The notes below the pieces were generated by a model. That model had not been told where the DNA came from. It worked only from the letters and a program-made list of their open reading frames with translations, and ran no database searches. From Tropicimonas_B omnivorans (GTDB lineage: Bacteria > Pseudomonadota > Alphaproteobacteria > Rhodobacterales > Rhodobacteraceae), in contig NZ_JAVRHL010000003.1 of assembly GCF_031846565.1 (NCBI RefSeq), positions 496,001-560,000 of the forward strand: DNA of 64,000 bases. Direction: 5' to 3'. Below are positions 41,422 through 49,192 of this stretch, one piece after another (position 1 is the stretch's first letter; every line of letters starts with the position of its first letter). Position numbers and translations under genes: made by a program.

Positions 41422-42333
41422 TCAGCGGGGCAGAACGAGATCGGCGAAGACCGGGTAATGGTCCGAGGGCCAGATGCCGTCATATCGCCGCCGCAGGACC
41501 TCCGGGCCACCGGCGAGGGACACGCCGTCTGTCGCCGCGATATGGTCGATCGCGCCGAAGAGGTTCAGGCCCCGGTTCAGGTGGTAGGTCGCGCCGCGAA
41601 CGCCGGCGAAGACAAGCCCCGCCTCTCGCAGGATCCCGGCTGTCCGCATCCATTCCATCGCGTTCAGATCCCCCATCAGGATCACCGGCTCCCCCGCCGC
41701 GATCCTCGGTGCCATCCGCTCGGCCACCAGCCGGGCGGAGCGGGTGCGGTTGCTGCCGCTGCGATACTCGAAATGAACGTTGACCACGGTAAATTCAGGC
41801 CCGCCCCGCCGGTCCCGGAGGCGCGCCCAGGAGGCGAAGGCGGGCCAGGAGCCGTCATAGGTCCGGGAATAGATCACGTCGGGCGTCTCCGAGAAGAAGA
41901 ACCAGCCCTGATCCAGCGCGTCGAGGCGGTCCGCACGATAGAAGATCGGCTGGGTATTCGGGAACGAGGCGGGAGGCCCGGAGGCCGCGATAGCATAGCC
42001 CGGCAGAGCCTCGAGGAGGTCGTCCCGCGCGAGATTCACGTCGCCGGCCTCGCCGCCGCCGAAGCTCTCCATCTCCTGGAATGCGACGATGTCGGCGCCG
42101 ATATCCCGCAGCGCCGCCGCCGCCGGACCCCGCCGCCGCGCCCAGTCCCCGATGGACCAGTCGCCCTCCTCGGCCCTGAGCCGGATGTAATGCACGTTCC
42201 ACGTCGCCATCCGGAGCGCGCCGGGGGCGACGGAAGAGACGGGCGCGTCCGCGCGGTCCGACACGAGCGCGGCGCAGCCGATGAGGGCAAGGCTCAGAAG
42301 GGCGGCAAGAAGGGCGCGGAACGACGATGTCAT
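41422..42333 (-). CDS. Lipoprotein of the endonuclease/exonuclease/phosphatase family
   Basis: A 303-residue protein with a lipoprotein signal peptide (MTSSFRALLAALLSLALIGC, lipobox LIGC with Cys20), so it should be anchored on the periplasmic side of a membrane. The mature part is an EEP-fold domain with MATWNVHYIRL, the metal-binding Glu in IVAFQEME, NVHFEYRS, ILMGDLNAMEW and the C-terminal SDHYPVFADL. The substrate may be a nucleic acid or a phosphoester; sequence does not decide. ATG 42333 is preferred over ATG 42342 because of Shine-Dalgarno spacing and the compact signal peptide. Confidence 0.88.
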   Translation of the reverse strand: MTSSFRALLAALLSLALIGCAALVSDRADAPVSSVAPGALRMATWNVHYIRLRAEEGDWSIGDWARRRGPAAAALRDIGADIVAFQEMESFGGGEAGDVNLARDDLLEALPGYAIAASGPPASFPNTQPIFYRADRLDALDQGWFFFSETPDVIYSRTYDGSWPAFASWARLRDRRGGPEFTVVNVHFEYRSGSNRTRSARLVAERMAPRIAAGEPVILMGDLNAMEWMRTAGILREAGLVFAGVRGATYHLNRGLNLFGAIDHIAATDGVSLAGGPEVLRRRYDGIWPSDHYPVFADLVLPR

Positions 42334-42423
42334 GAGGGCCATCCTACCGAGGCCCGCCCGCTGCCGCGAGCCTTGATCGGCAGAGGGGCAGGGGCGCGCG
42401 GCGCGGGGGGTTACGCAAGGCTG

Positions 42424-42436
42424 ATGTTTTAAACAT
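42424..42436. promoter_or_regulatory. AT-rich inverted repeat upstream of the amino-acid binding protein
   Basis: ATGTTT-T-AAACAT is a 13-bp inverted repeat in an AT-rich stretch of the divergent region, about 107 bp before the binding-protein start. It is a possible operator; a TATGAT -10-like box lies at 42477-42482 without a well-spaced -35. Confidence 0.4.
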
Positions 42437-42542
42437 GAACAAAACAGTTGAACATGCATCGACCTCATGCGAGCCATATGATCATGGATCAAGCGGTACC
42501 ATACAAGACCGCATCCGATTTCCTGCAGGGAGTCCAACAGCC

Positions 42543-43349
42543 ATGACCATCACACGACGTTTCATCCTCGGCGCCACGCTGGCGCTCACCGGCGCCGCCA
42601 CCTCGGGCGCAGCCTCCGCCGATACGCTCCGCGTCGGCTCCTACCCGGCGAACCCGCCGTGGGAGTTCAAGAACGAAGCGGGCGAGTTCGAGGGCTTCGA
42701 AGTCGATATCATCAACGAGATCGCCGCCCGGATGGGCGATGAGACCGAGATCACCGGGCTCGACTTCCGCGCCCTCTTCGTCGCCAGCGCCTCCGGCCGG
42801 GTGGACGCGGTGATCTCCTCCCTGACCATCACCGAGGAACGGCTGGAATCGCAGGCCTTCACGCAGCCCTACTTCTCGGGCGCACTCGGCGTCGGGACAA
42901 GGGACGGCGCCGGCATCTCGACGATCGAGGATCTCGCCGGCAAACGCCTCGGCTCCATCGCCACCTCCTTCCCGGAGGCCTGGCTGCAGGAGCGCGAGGA
43001 CGAGATCGGTTACGCCTCCTATTCCAGCTACGACAGCACGGCGAACCTGCTGACGGATCTGCGCAGCGGCCGGATCGAGGCGGCGGTGAACGACATTGTC
43101 GGCCTTCGCTATGCCTTCGCGCAGGGCAACATGCCCGGTCTCGACGTCGCGCTCGAGATTCCGACGGGCGACAAGTTCGCCATCATGATGCCGCAGGGCT
43201 CGGACAAGCTCGAAGCCGCCAACGAGGCGCTCTCCGAGATGAAGACCGACGGCACCATGGCCGAACTCTACGAGAAATGGTTCGGCGTCGCGCCCGCCGA
43301 GGACAGCCTCACGGTCACGCCGCTGCCGATCCCGACCTCGGCCGACTGA
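42543..43349 (+). CDS. Periplasmic amino-acid-type binding protein (SBP_bac_3)
   Basis: A 268-residue solute-binding protein with a cleavable signal (MTITRRFILGATLALTG, cleavage after ASA near residue 27). It shows the family-3 signature GEFEGFEVDIINEIAARMGDE and FDFRALFVASASGRVDAVISSLTIT-type sequence, broken here as FRALFVASAS and DAVISSLTITEER. The TRRF start has a twin-arginine look but lacks the full Tat consensus. GGGAG precedes ATG 42543. A matching permease follows 84 bp later; no ATPase gene is present, so the substrate (amino acid or opine) and complete transporter remain open. Confidence 0.93.
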   Translation: MTITRRFILGATLALTGAATSGAASADTLRVGSYPANPPWEFKNEAGEFEGFEVDIINEIAARMGDETEITGLDFRALFVASASGRVDAVISSLTITEERLESQAFTQPYFSGALGVGTRDGAGISTIEDLAGKRLGSIATSFPEAWLQEREDEIGYASYSSYDSTANLLTDLRSGRIEAAVNDIVGLRYAFAQGNMPGLDVALEIPTGDKFAIMMPQGSDKLEAANEALSEMKTDGTMAELYEKWFGVAPAEDSLTVTPLPIPTSAD

Positions 43350-43433
43350 TCCGGCCCGCCGGGTCCGGGGGGGCGGTTCGCGGCCCCCCGGACCTCGCTT
43401 CCTTGACGCTACAAGACAACGAAAGAGGCGCGG

Positions 43434-44105
43434 ATGGACGTCTTCGAGATCTTCTTCAATCTTGACGTGATGCGCCGAGCGTTCCCGATCCTGATGCGGG
43501 GGGTGGTGAACACGCTCCTCCTCGGTGGCGCCGCGACGATCTGCGGCGGCATCCTCGGGGTCCTGATCTGTCTCGTGCGGCTCTACACGCCGAAGCCGTT
43601 CCGGCTGCTCGCGACGTTCTACATCGACGTCCTCCGGGCGATCCCGGTCCTCGTCGTGCTGATCCTCGTCTATTACGCGCTGCCGTTCGCCGGCCTCACC
43701 TTCTCGTCCTTCGTTGCCGCGACCATCGCCCTGTCGCTGGTCCTCGCCGCCTATACGGCGGAGGTCGTCCGGGCGGGGATCGAAGCGGTGCCGAAGGGCC
43801 AGTTCGAGGCCTGCTCCGCCCTCGGTCTGCGCTTCAGCGTGACGATGCGGAAGGTGATCCTGCCGCAGGCGCTGCGCATGATGATCCCGCCGCTTGCCTC
43901 CTACTGGGTGTCCATCATGAAGGACACGTCGCTCGCCTCGGTGGTGGCGATGGAGGATCTGCTGAAACAGGCGACCGACGCGCAGGCGCTCTTCGCCAAC
44001 CCCACGCCGCTCCTCCTCGCGGCCCTCATCTACATCGCCTTTCTCTGGCCGATGGTCCGTCTCACGGGCTGGCTGGAGCAGCGCTACAACCGCTCCCGTC
44101 GCTAG
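43434..44105 (+). CDS. Amino-acid ABC transporter permease (HisMQ type)
   Basis: A 223-residue inner-membrane permease with about five helices. The EAA loop that contacts the ATPase is EAVPKGQFEACSALGLRFSVTMRKVILPQALR. The first helices contain VVNTLLLGGAATICGGILG, typical of the HisMQ family. GAAAGAGGCG lies upstream of ATG 43434. Only one permease is encoded, so it may act as a homodimer. The ATPase must come from elsewhere. The stop overlaps the convergent hydrolase stop on the other strand. Confidence 0.93.
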   Translation: MDVFEIFFNLDVMRRAFPILMRGVVNTLLLGGAATICGGILGVLICLVRLYTPKPFRLLATFYIDVLRAIPVLVVLILVYYALPFAGLTFSSFVAATIALSLVLAAYTAEVVRAGIEAVPKGQFEACSALGLRFSVTMRKVILPQALRMMIPPLASYWVSIMKDTSLASVVAMEDLLKQATDAQALFANPTPLLLAALIYIAFLWPMVRLTGWLEQRYNRSRR

Positions 44106-44836
44106 GACGCGGCCGCCGCGATCTGCGCCACGCTGGTCTCGATGAGACGGCGACGGGCGTCCAGGTTGCTCCAGCCGTGGTCCGTGCCGTCATAGGTCGA
44201 GAGCGTGGCCTGCGGCCAGATTTCGGCGTATCGCTCTGAATAGCGCGGATCGACGACCTCGTCGTGCCGGCCGTGGTGGAGGTGCACCGGGCCGTCATAG
44301 GCGGCGAGCCCCTCAAACGCATCGTACCCGGTCATTCCCTCAAGGAACGCAGGACCGAGCGCCTGCCCGGCGAAGTCGAAGGCCTCCCCGCGGCGGAGCG
44401 GATCGATCGGTTTGCCCATGATCGCGCCGCTGGCGATATCGTCGACACTGGCGGCCGCGGGCGCCCAGAGCGTTACGCTGCGAACCGTGCCGGGACGCCG
44501 GCCCGCCAGCGTGGCCAGTTCCATCCCGCCGAGGGAATGCCCCGCAAGATGGACGGGGCCGCCCGCGAGATCCGCCATGGCGGAGAGCTGCCCGATCTCG
44601 TCCGGCACCGAGATGTCGAAAAAGGCGCCGTCGCTTTCCCCATGTCCTGCCCGGTCGAAGGCGAGAACGTCGAGGCCTTCCTGCGCCAGGGCGCGGGCGA
44701 ACTCCACGAGGAGCCGCCCCGGCCCGATCCTGTCGCCGCCGAAGCCGTGGGCGAGAAGGACGGTGCCGCGCCCGGCCCCCGCATATCGCGTCCCGCGCAG
44801 GATCAGTCCGTCGTGCTCGATCTCGATGGGGCGCAT
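44102..44836 (-). CDS. Alpha/beta hydrolase
   Basis: A 244-residue serine hydrolase of the alpha/beta fold. The oxyanion part is VLLAHGFGGDRIGPG, the nucleophile is the Ser in HLAGHSLGGMELA, the acid is in HGRHDEVVDPRY and the base His is in DGTDHGWSN. It starts MRPIEIEHDGLILRGTRY, a pattern shared with small-molecule esterases and dienelactone-hydrolase-like enzymes. The substrate is unknown. The gene lies divergently to icd and its 3' end overlaps the permease stop on the other strand by 3 bp. Confidence 0.88.
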   Translation of the reverse strand: MRPIEIEHDGLILRGTRYAGAGRGTVLLAHGFGGDRIGPGRLLVEFARALAQEGLDVLAFDRAGHGESDGAFFDISVPDEIGQLSAMADLAGGPVHLAGHSLGGMELATLAGRRPGTVRSVTLWAPAAASVDDIASGAIMGKPIDPLRRGEAFDFAGQALGPAFLEGMTGYDAFEGLAAYDGPVHLHHGRHDEVVDPRYSERYAEIWPQATLSTYDGTDHGWSNLDARRRLIETSVAQIAAAAS

Positions 44837-44989
44837 GTCGGCACTCTCCCTTGAACAATTTCGCCCACCGCCTCGCGCCGGGCCGTCCGCAACGGCTGCG
44901 CGGCGCCCGTGGTTCCCGCGCCGCCCTGCGCGGTGGGGCAGGACACCGCCGCCGGCGGCCCATCGCGACGCCCGGGCGTGGGCCGTCCC

Positions 44990-45021
44990 TTTAGTGGACC
45001 TTCGCGCGCCGGTCCAGTAAA
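44990..45021. promoter_or_regulatory. Operator-like inverted repeat upstream of icd
   Basis: TTTAGTGGACC and GGTCCAGTAAA are 11-bp inverted arms with a single mismatch, separated by 10 bp. They lie 30-60 bp upstream of the icd start, between the divergent hydrolase and icd genes. The spacing suits a dimeric regulator or a transcript hairpin in the leader. A strong Shine-Dalgarno (TAAGGAGG) follows. Confidence 0.5.
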
Positions 45022-45051
45022 GCACGGGGCAAGTTAAGGAGGACGATCCGA

Positions 45052-47265
45052 ATGGCCGACCAGAAATTCCCCGATGTCGTGTATACCAAGGTGGACGAAG
45101 CGCCGGAGCTCGCCTCCGCCTCGCTTCTGCCCATCATCCGCAGCTTCGCCACTGCCGCCGGCGTCTCGGTCGGCCTCAAGGACATCTCGCTCGCGGGCCG
45201 CATCCTCGCGCTCTTTCCCGAGCGCGTAAAAGAGGATCGCCCGGACGATCTGAAGGCCCTTGGCGACTGGGTGAAGAACCCCGACGCCAACGTCATCAAG
45301 CTGCCCAACATCTCCGCCTCGGTGCCGCAGCTCGTCGCCGCGATCCGCGAATTGCAGGGCCAGGGCTTCGATCTTCCGGACTATCCCGAGGAGCCGCAGA
45401 CCGACGAGGAAAAGGATGCCCGCGCCCGCTATGACGCGGTGAAGGGCTCCGCGGTGAACCCCGTCCTGCGCGAGGGCAACTCGGACCGCCGCGCCGCCGT
45501 CGCCGTGAAGAACTACGCCATGGCCAATCCCCATTCGATGGGAGACTGGTCCTCGGACAGCAAGACCCATGTCTCCGCGATGTCCTCGGGTGATTTCTAC
45601 TCCAACGAGACCTCGCTGACGCTGACCGAGTCCCAGGGTGGCCGCGTCTCGATCGAGCACCAGGCCGAGGACGGATCCGTCACCGTGCTGAAGGAGGTCG
45701 AGTTCCCGGCCGGCACCGTGGTCGACGCGACCTACATGTCCGCTTCCGCGCTGGACGCGTTCCTCGCCGAGCAGATCGAGAAGACGAAGGAGGAGGGCAT
45801 CCTGTTCTCCCTCCACCTCAAGGCCACGATGATGAAGGTCTCCGACCCCATCCTCTTCGGCCACGCGGTGCGCGAATTCCTCAAGCCCGTCTTCGAAAAG
45901 TACGGCGACGAGATGAAGGCCGCCGGGATCTCCCCCAATGCCGGCCTCGGCGATCTGATGGCCCGTCTGGCCGACATGCCGCAGAAGGCGGAGATCGAGG
46001 CCGAGATCGAGCGTGTCATGAAGGAGCGTCCGCCGCTCTACATGGTCAACTCGGACCGCGGCATCACGAACCTGCACGTTCCCTCCGACGTCATCATCGA
46101 CGCCTCGATGCCCGCCGTGATTCGCGCTGGCGGCAAGGGCTGGGGGCCCGACGGTGAGCCGGCGGACGTCAACTGCGTCATCCCGGACAATTCCTACGCG
46201 CCGGTCTATGACGAGGCGATCCGCTACTTCAAGGAAACCGGGGCTCTCGATCCCACCAAGTCGGGCACCGTCCAGAACGTCGGCCTGATGGCGCAGAAGG
46301 CGGAGGAGTATGGCTCCCACCCGACCACCTTCGAGATTCCGAAGGCCGGCACGGTGCGCATGAAGCTCGCCTCGGGCGAGGTCCTGCACGAGCACCGGGT
46401 CGAGGCCGGCGACATCTGGCGCTCCGCCTCCGCGCGCAAGGCCGCGATCGAGGATTGGGTGCAGCTCGCCATCGACCGTCAGAAGGCCGAGGGCTGCGAG
46501 GCGATCTTCTGGCTCGACGCCGAGCGCGCCCACGATAAGCAGCTGATCGACTTCGTGAAGCCGATCCTCGAGGCCGAGGGCGTCGCGGGCAACTTCAAGA
46601 TCCTCGCCCCGCGCGAGGCGACCCGCGCCACGCTGGAGACGATCCGCAAGGGTGAGACCTCCATCGCGGTCTCGGGCAACGTGCTGAGGGACTACCTGAC
46701 CGACCTCTTCCCGATCCTCGAGCTCGGCACGTCGGCCAAGATGCTCTCTATCGTGAAGCTGATGAACGGCGGCTGCATGTTCGAGACGGGCGCGGGCGGC
46801 TCCGCGCCCAAGCACGTCCAGCAGCTGCAGGAAGAGAACCACCTGCGCTGGGATTCCCTCGGCGAGTTCTGCGCGCTCGGGGAGAGCCTGAAGTTCCTCG
46901 GCGACAAGAACGGCAACGAGAAGGCCCGCCTGCTCGGCCGCGCCGTCGAGACGGCGACGCAGGGCATCCTGGACCACGGCCGCTCCCCGGGCCGCAAGGC
47001 CGGCCAGCCGGACAACCGCGACAGCCACTACTACTTCGCGCTCTACTGGGCGAAGGCCCTCGCCGGGCAGGACAATGACGCGGAGCTTGCCGAGCACTTC
47101 ACTCCCATCGCCGCCGCGCTGGAAGAGAACGGGGACAAGATCATCGAGGAGCTGCGCGCGAACCGTGGCGCCGCGGTCGATCTGGGCGGCTACTACAACA
47201 CCGACCCCGAGAAGGTCGCATCGATCATGCGCCCCTCGGAGACGCTGAACAGCATCATCGGCTGA
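45052..47265 (+). CDS. icd: NADP-dependent isocitrate dehydrogenase, monomeric type
   Basis: Oxidatively decarboxylates isocitrate to 2-oxoglutarate in the TCA cycle. The 737-residue length is diagnostic for the monomeric (IDH-II, about 80 kDa) form, which differs from the dimeric E. coli enzyme. Family stretches include VVYTKVDEAPELASASLLPI, NPVLREGNSDRRAA, the NSDRGITNLHVPSDVIIDASMP region and DNRDSHYYFALYWAKAL near the C terminus. A TAAGGAGG Shine-Dalgarno and a strong terminator frame the gene, so it is a single, well-expressed unit. An inverted repeat lies directly upstream. Confidence 0.98.
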   Translation: MADQKFPDVVYTKVDEAPELASASLLPIIRSFATAAGVSVGLKDISLAGRILALFPERVKEDRPDDLKALGDWVKNPDANVIKLPNISASVPQLVAAIRELQGQGFDLPDYPEEPQTDEEKDARARYDAVKGSAVNPVLREGNSDRRAAVAVKNYAMANPHSMGDWSSDSKTHVSAMSSGDFYSNETSLTLTESQGGRVSIEHQAEDGSVTVLKEVEFPAGTVVDATYMSASALDAFLAEQIEKTKEEGILFSLHLKATMMKVSDPILFGHAVREFLKPVFEKYGDEMKAAGISPNAGLGDLMARLADMPQKAEIEAEIERVMKERPPLYMVNSDRGITNLHVPSDVIIDASMPAVIRAGGKGWGPDGEPADVNCVIPDNSYAPVYDEAIRYFKETGALDPTKSGTVQNVGLMAQKAEEYGSHPTTFEIPKAGTVRMKLASGEVLHEHRVEAGDIWRSASARKAAIEDWVQLAIDRQKAEGCEAIFWLDAERAHDKQLIDFVKPILEAEGVAGNFKILAPREATRATLETIRKGETSIAVSGNVLRDYLTDLFPILELGTSAKMLSIVKLMNGGCMFETGAGGSAPKHVQQLQEENHLRWDSLGEFCALGESLKFLGDKNGNEKARLLGRAVETATQGILDHGRSPGRKAGQPDNRDSHYYFALYWAKALAGQDNDAELAEHFTPIAAALEENGDKIIEELRANRGAAVDLGGYYNTDPEKVASIMRPSETLNSIIG

Positions 47266-47290
47266 ACCAGCCGGAGCGTTGCAAATGAAA

Positions 47291-47322
47291 GGCGGCGGGG
47301 CAGGGGCTCCGCCGCCTTTTTT
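47291..47322 (+). terminator. Intrinsic terminator of icd
   Basis: Perfect 8-bp stem GGCGGCGG/CCGCCGCC (47291-47298 and 47309-47316) with a 10-nt loop followed by six T. It lies 25 bp after the icd stop. Confidence 0.92.
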
Positions 47323-47368
47323 CATGCGGATCGGGTCCCGGCGGTCATGGCCGCGAGCGGGGCACCTT

Positions 47369-48115
47369 TCATCCGGCCCCGTGCGGCCGCTCCTCGCTGA
47401 CCGGATCCAGACCTGCCTCGGCGAAGACGGAGGCCGCCGCGCCCGTTCTCAGGAACGCCAGGAACGCCGCCGCCGCCGCGCGCATCTCTCCATCAAGGCC
47501 GAAGCCCGCGCCGAAGACGAAGGTGCGGTCGAAATCCGGCGGGAGGGGACCGGCGATGGAGATGCCGGGGATGGGAATGAGTTCGCTCATCTGCTGGAAG
47601 CCCAGATCCGCCTCGCCCCGCGCAACGACCCGCCCGACGCGTTCGGAGTAGATCGTCCGGGCCGTCTTCGCCATCTCGTCCGCAATCCCGAGGGCAGGGA
47701 AGACCTCGCCCGAGAGGTAGATCCCGCTGGCGCTGGCCGCATGCGCGACGGATCCTGCCGCAAGGAGGGCGCGTCTCAGCGCCGGGGCGGTGGAGATGTC
47801 GGGGACCGGCTCCCCCTGCCTCACCGCGGCGCCGATCCTCGATGCCACCAGTGGTACGAAATCGCCGGCAAAATGCCCCTCCGCGGCGTAGCGGGCATGG
47901 GCGGAGGCGGCGAGAAAATAGAGGTCGAACCGCTCACCGGCCTTCAGCCGCGTCGGAATGGAATCGTGTGCGTCCCCGAGCGAGGAGCCGAAGGCGATCT
48001 CCACTTCGCATTCATATGACGGAAGCAGTGCTTCGATGGGGGCGGCCTGCGCGCCCGAGGTCACGATCCTGAGCGGGCGGCTCACCGGCCGCCCATCCCC
48101 CGGGAGCGCGCTCAA
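47369..48115 (-). CDS. Signal-less ModA-like substrate-binding domain protein
   Basis: A 248-residue protein of the type II periplasmic-binding fold, similar to molybdate/tungstate binding proteins (LRIVTSGAQAAPIEALLPSYE, RFDLYFLAASAHARYAAEG, SERVGRVVARGEADLGFQQMSEL). It has no signal peptide. The frame starts at TTG 48115, overlapping the CBS-protein stop (TTGA), or at GTG 48085. Missing export and missing transporter partners suggest a cytosolic sensor or an uncharacterised enzyme-like role; an upstream signal region might also have been lost. The function is not known. Confidence 0.78.
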   Translation of the reverse strand: MSALPGDGRPVSRPLRIVTSGAQAAPIEALLPSYECEVEIAFGSSLGDAHDSIPTRLKAGERFDLYFLAASAHARYAAEGHFAGDFVPLVASRIGAAVRQGEPVPDISTAPALRRALLAAGSVAHAASASGIYLSGEVFPALGIADEMAKTARTIYSERVGRVVARGEADLGFQQMSELIPIPGISIAGPLPPDFDRTFVFGAGFGLDGEMRAAAAAFLAFLRTGAAASVFAEAGLDPVSEERPHGAG

Positions 48116-48543
48116 TGCCCCATGATCATGCCTTCCAGGGCATCCTTCTCCATCGCGACCTCGGTCAGGCGGGCCTTCACCACGTCCCCTTGGGTGATCA
48201 TGCCGACCATGTGCCCCTCCTCGACCACGGGCATGTGGCGGAACCGTCCCTCGCTCATGCGCAGTAGCACGCTCTCGGCCGTGTCCGAGCGGGCGCAGGT
48301 CTGGATGTTCTCCGTCATCATCGCCTCGACCTTGTCGTCGAGGCAGGAGGGCCCGCGCTGTCCGATTTCCCGCACGATATCCCGCTCGGAGAGGATGCCG
48401 GCCACGTGGTCGCTGTCCGCTGAGACGACGACGGAGCCGATGCGCTTGTCTGACAGAAGCCGGGCGGCCTCGGCCACACTCGCCCCCGGTGCGATCGTGA
48501 CGACGCCATCCCCCTTCGACGCAAGGATCTGCGATACCAGCAT
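48112..48543 (-). CDS. Two-CBS-domain protein
   Basis: A 143-residue cytosolic protein consisting of a CBS-domain pair (about residues 8-62 and 75-130). Motifs are SVAEAARLLSDKRIGSVVVSA, GILSERDIVREIGQRG and RFRHMPVVEEGHMVGMITQGDVV. CBS pairs bind adenosine nucleotides and act as energy or redox sensors. Stand-alone proteins like this one are common in Rhodobacterales. The stop overlaps the start of the binding-protein-like gene, so the two are made together. Confidence 0.92.
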   Translation of the reverse strand: MLVSQILASKGDGVVTIAPGASVAEAARLLSDKRIGSVVVSADSDHVAGILSERDIVREIGQRGPSCLDDKVEAMMTENIQTCARSDTAESVLLRMSEGRFRHMPVVEEGHMVGMITQGDVVKARLTEVAMEKDALEGMIMGH

Positions 48544-48735
48544 GACGTCTCCTCCTCGATAATCATGTCGTATCGATCAGGGGACCGCAGGGTGCGGCAT
48601 CGTGTCAATACGAAACCGATTGACCGGCTGAAGAACGCCCGTCTGCGTTAATCAGGAACATCGACTGCGCGGGCCTGTTGGTCCAGAACCTATTACAAGG
48701 AGCGGGCTGCAGCGTCGCAGGCCGAGGTATCCATC

Positions 48736-48900
48736 ATGCGCTTCTGGGCGCTCGTCTTCTTATGTCTGGCGGTCATCTGCGCCATATTCGGCTACTCAGG
48801 AGCGTCCGGCGAAGCCACGGAGGGCATCGCCAGGATTCTTTCGACCGTGTTCGCCTTGCTCTGCGTGCTCACGCTCGCAGCCCAGATGATGAGTAAGTAG
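48736..48900 (+). CDS. DUF1328-like small membrane protein
   Basis: A 54-residue hydrophobic protein too short for most gene finders. It starts MRFWALVFLCLAVICAIFGYSG and continues with a small Gly/Ala/Glu loop (GASGEATEGIARIL) and a second membrane helix (TVFALLCVLTLAAQMM). The order of helix, GxxG loop with a conserved IAKIL-like turn, and second helix matches the DUF1328 (YtjA) family. GAGG lies nine bases before ATG 48736. The function of the family is unknown. The overlapping longer frame starting at 48678 is His/Arg-rich and is rejected. Confidence 0.72.
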   Translation: MRFWALVFLCLAVICAIFGYSGASGEATEGIARILSTVFALLCVLTLAAQMMSK

Positions 48901-49192
48901 TAACCGGCGAGCCGTCCCTTGTCCAGTCATCTCAGGGTTGCAGGGCCCGAGCGTCCCTCGCGCGCCGCCCCCGCGCGGAGCCAGATCGGACTTGGACCGC
49001 CCGTGGCGATCGCCTAGAACTCGGCCCAGAGCGGGACGCGCGCCCGTCGATCGGCATGGGAACGGACGTCCTGTTCGTCAGGTCCCAGGCCCCTTGTCGG
49101 GATGGGGCCGCTTTTCGGGACCTCTCAGGGGCAGGCGGGCGTCTCGGGACATGCCCCTGTGATCCAGGGGGAAACGCTCGCCGGAGGCAATC

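Noticed and set aside
45034..47325. 763-codon reverse frame opposite icd
   Set aside because: It is a mirror frame of a strongly conserved enzyme gene and has no recognisable domain.
48678..48896. 72-residue forward frame after the CBS gene
   Set aside because: His/Arg-rich shadow; the overlapping 54-codon frame at 48736 encodes a convincing DUF1328-like protein.
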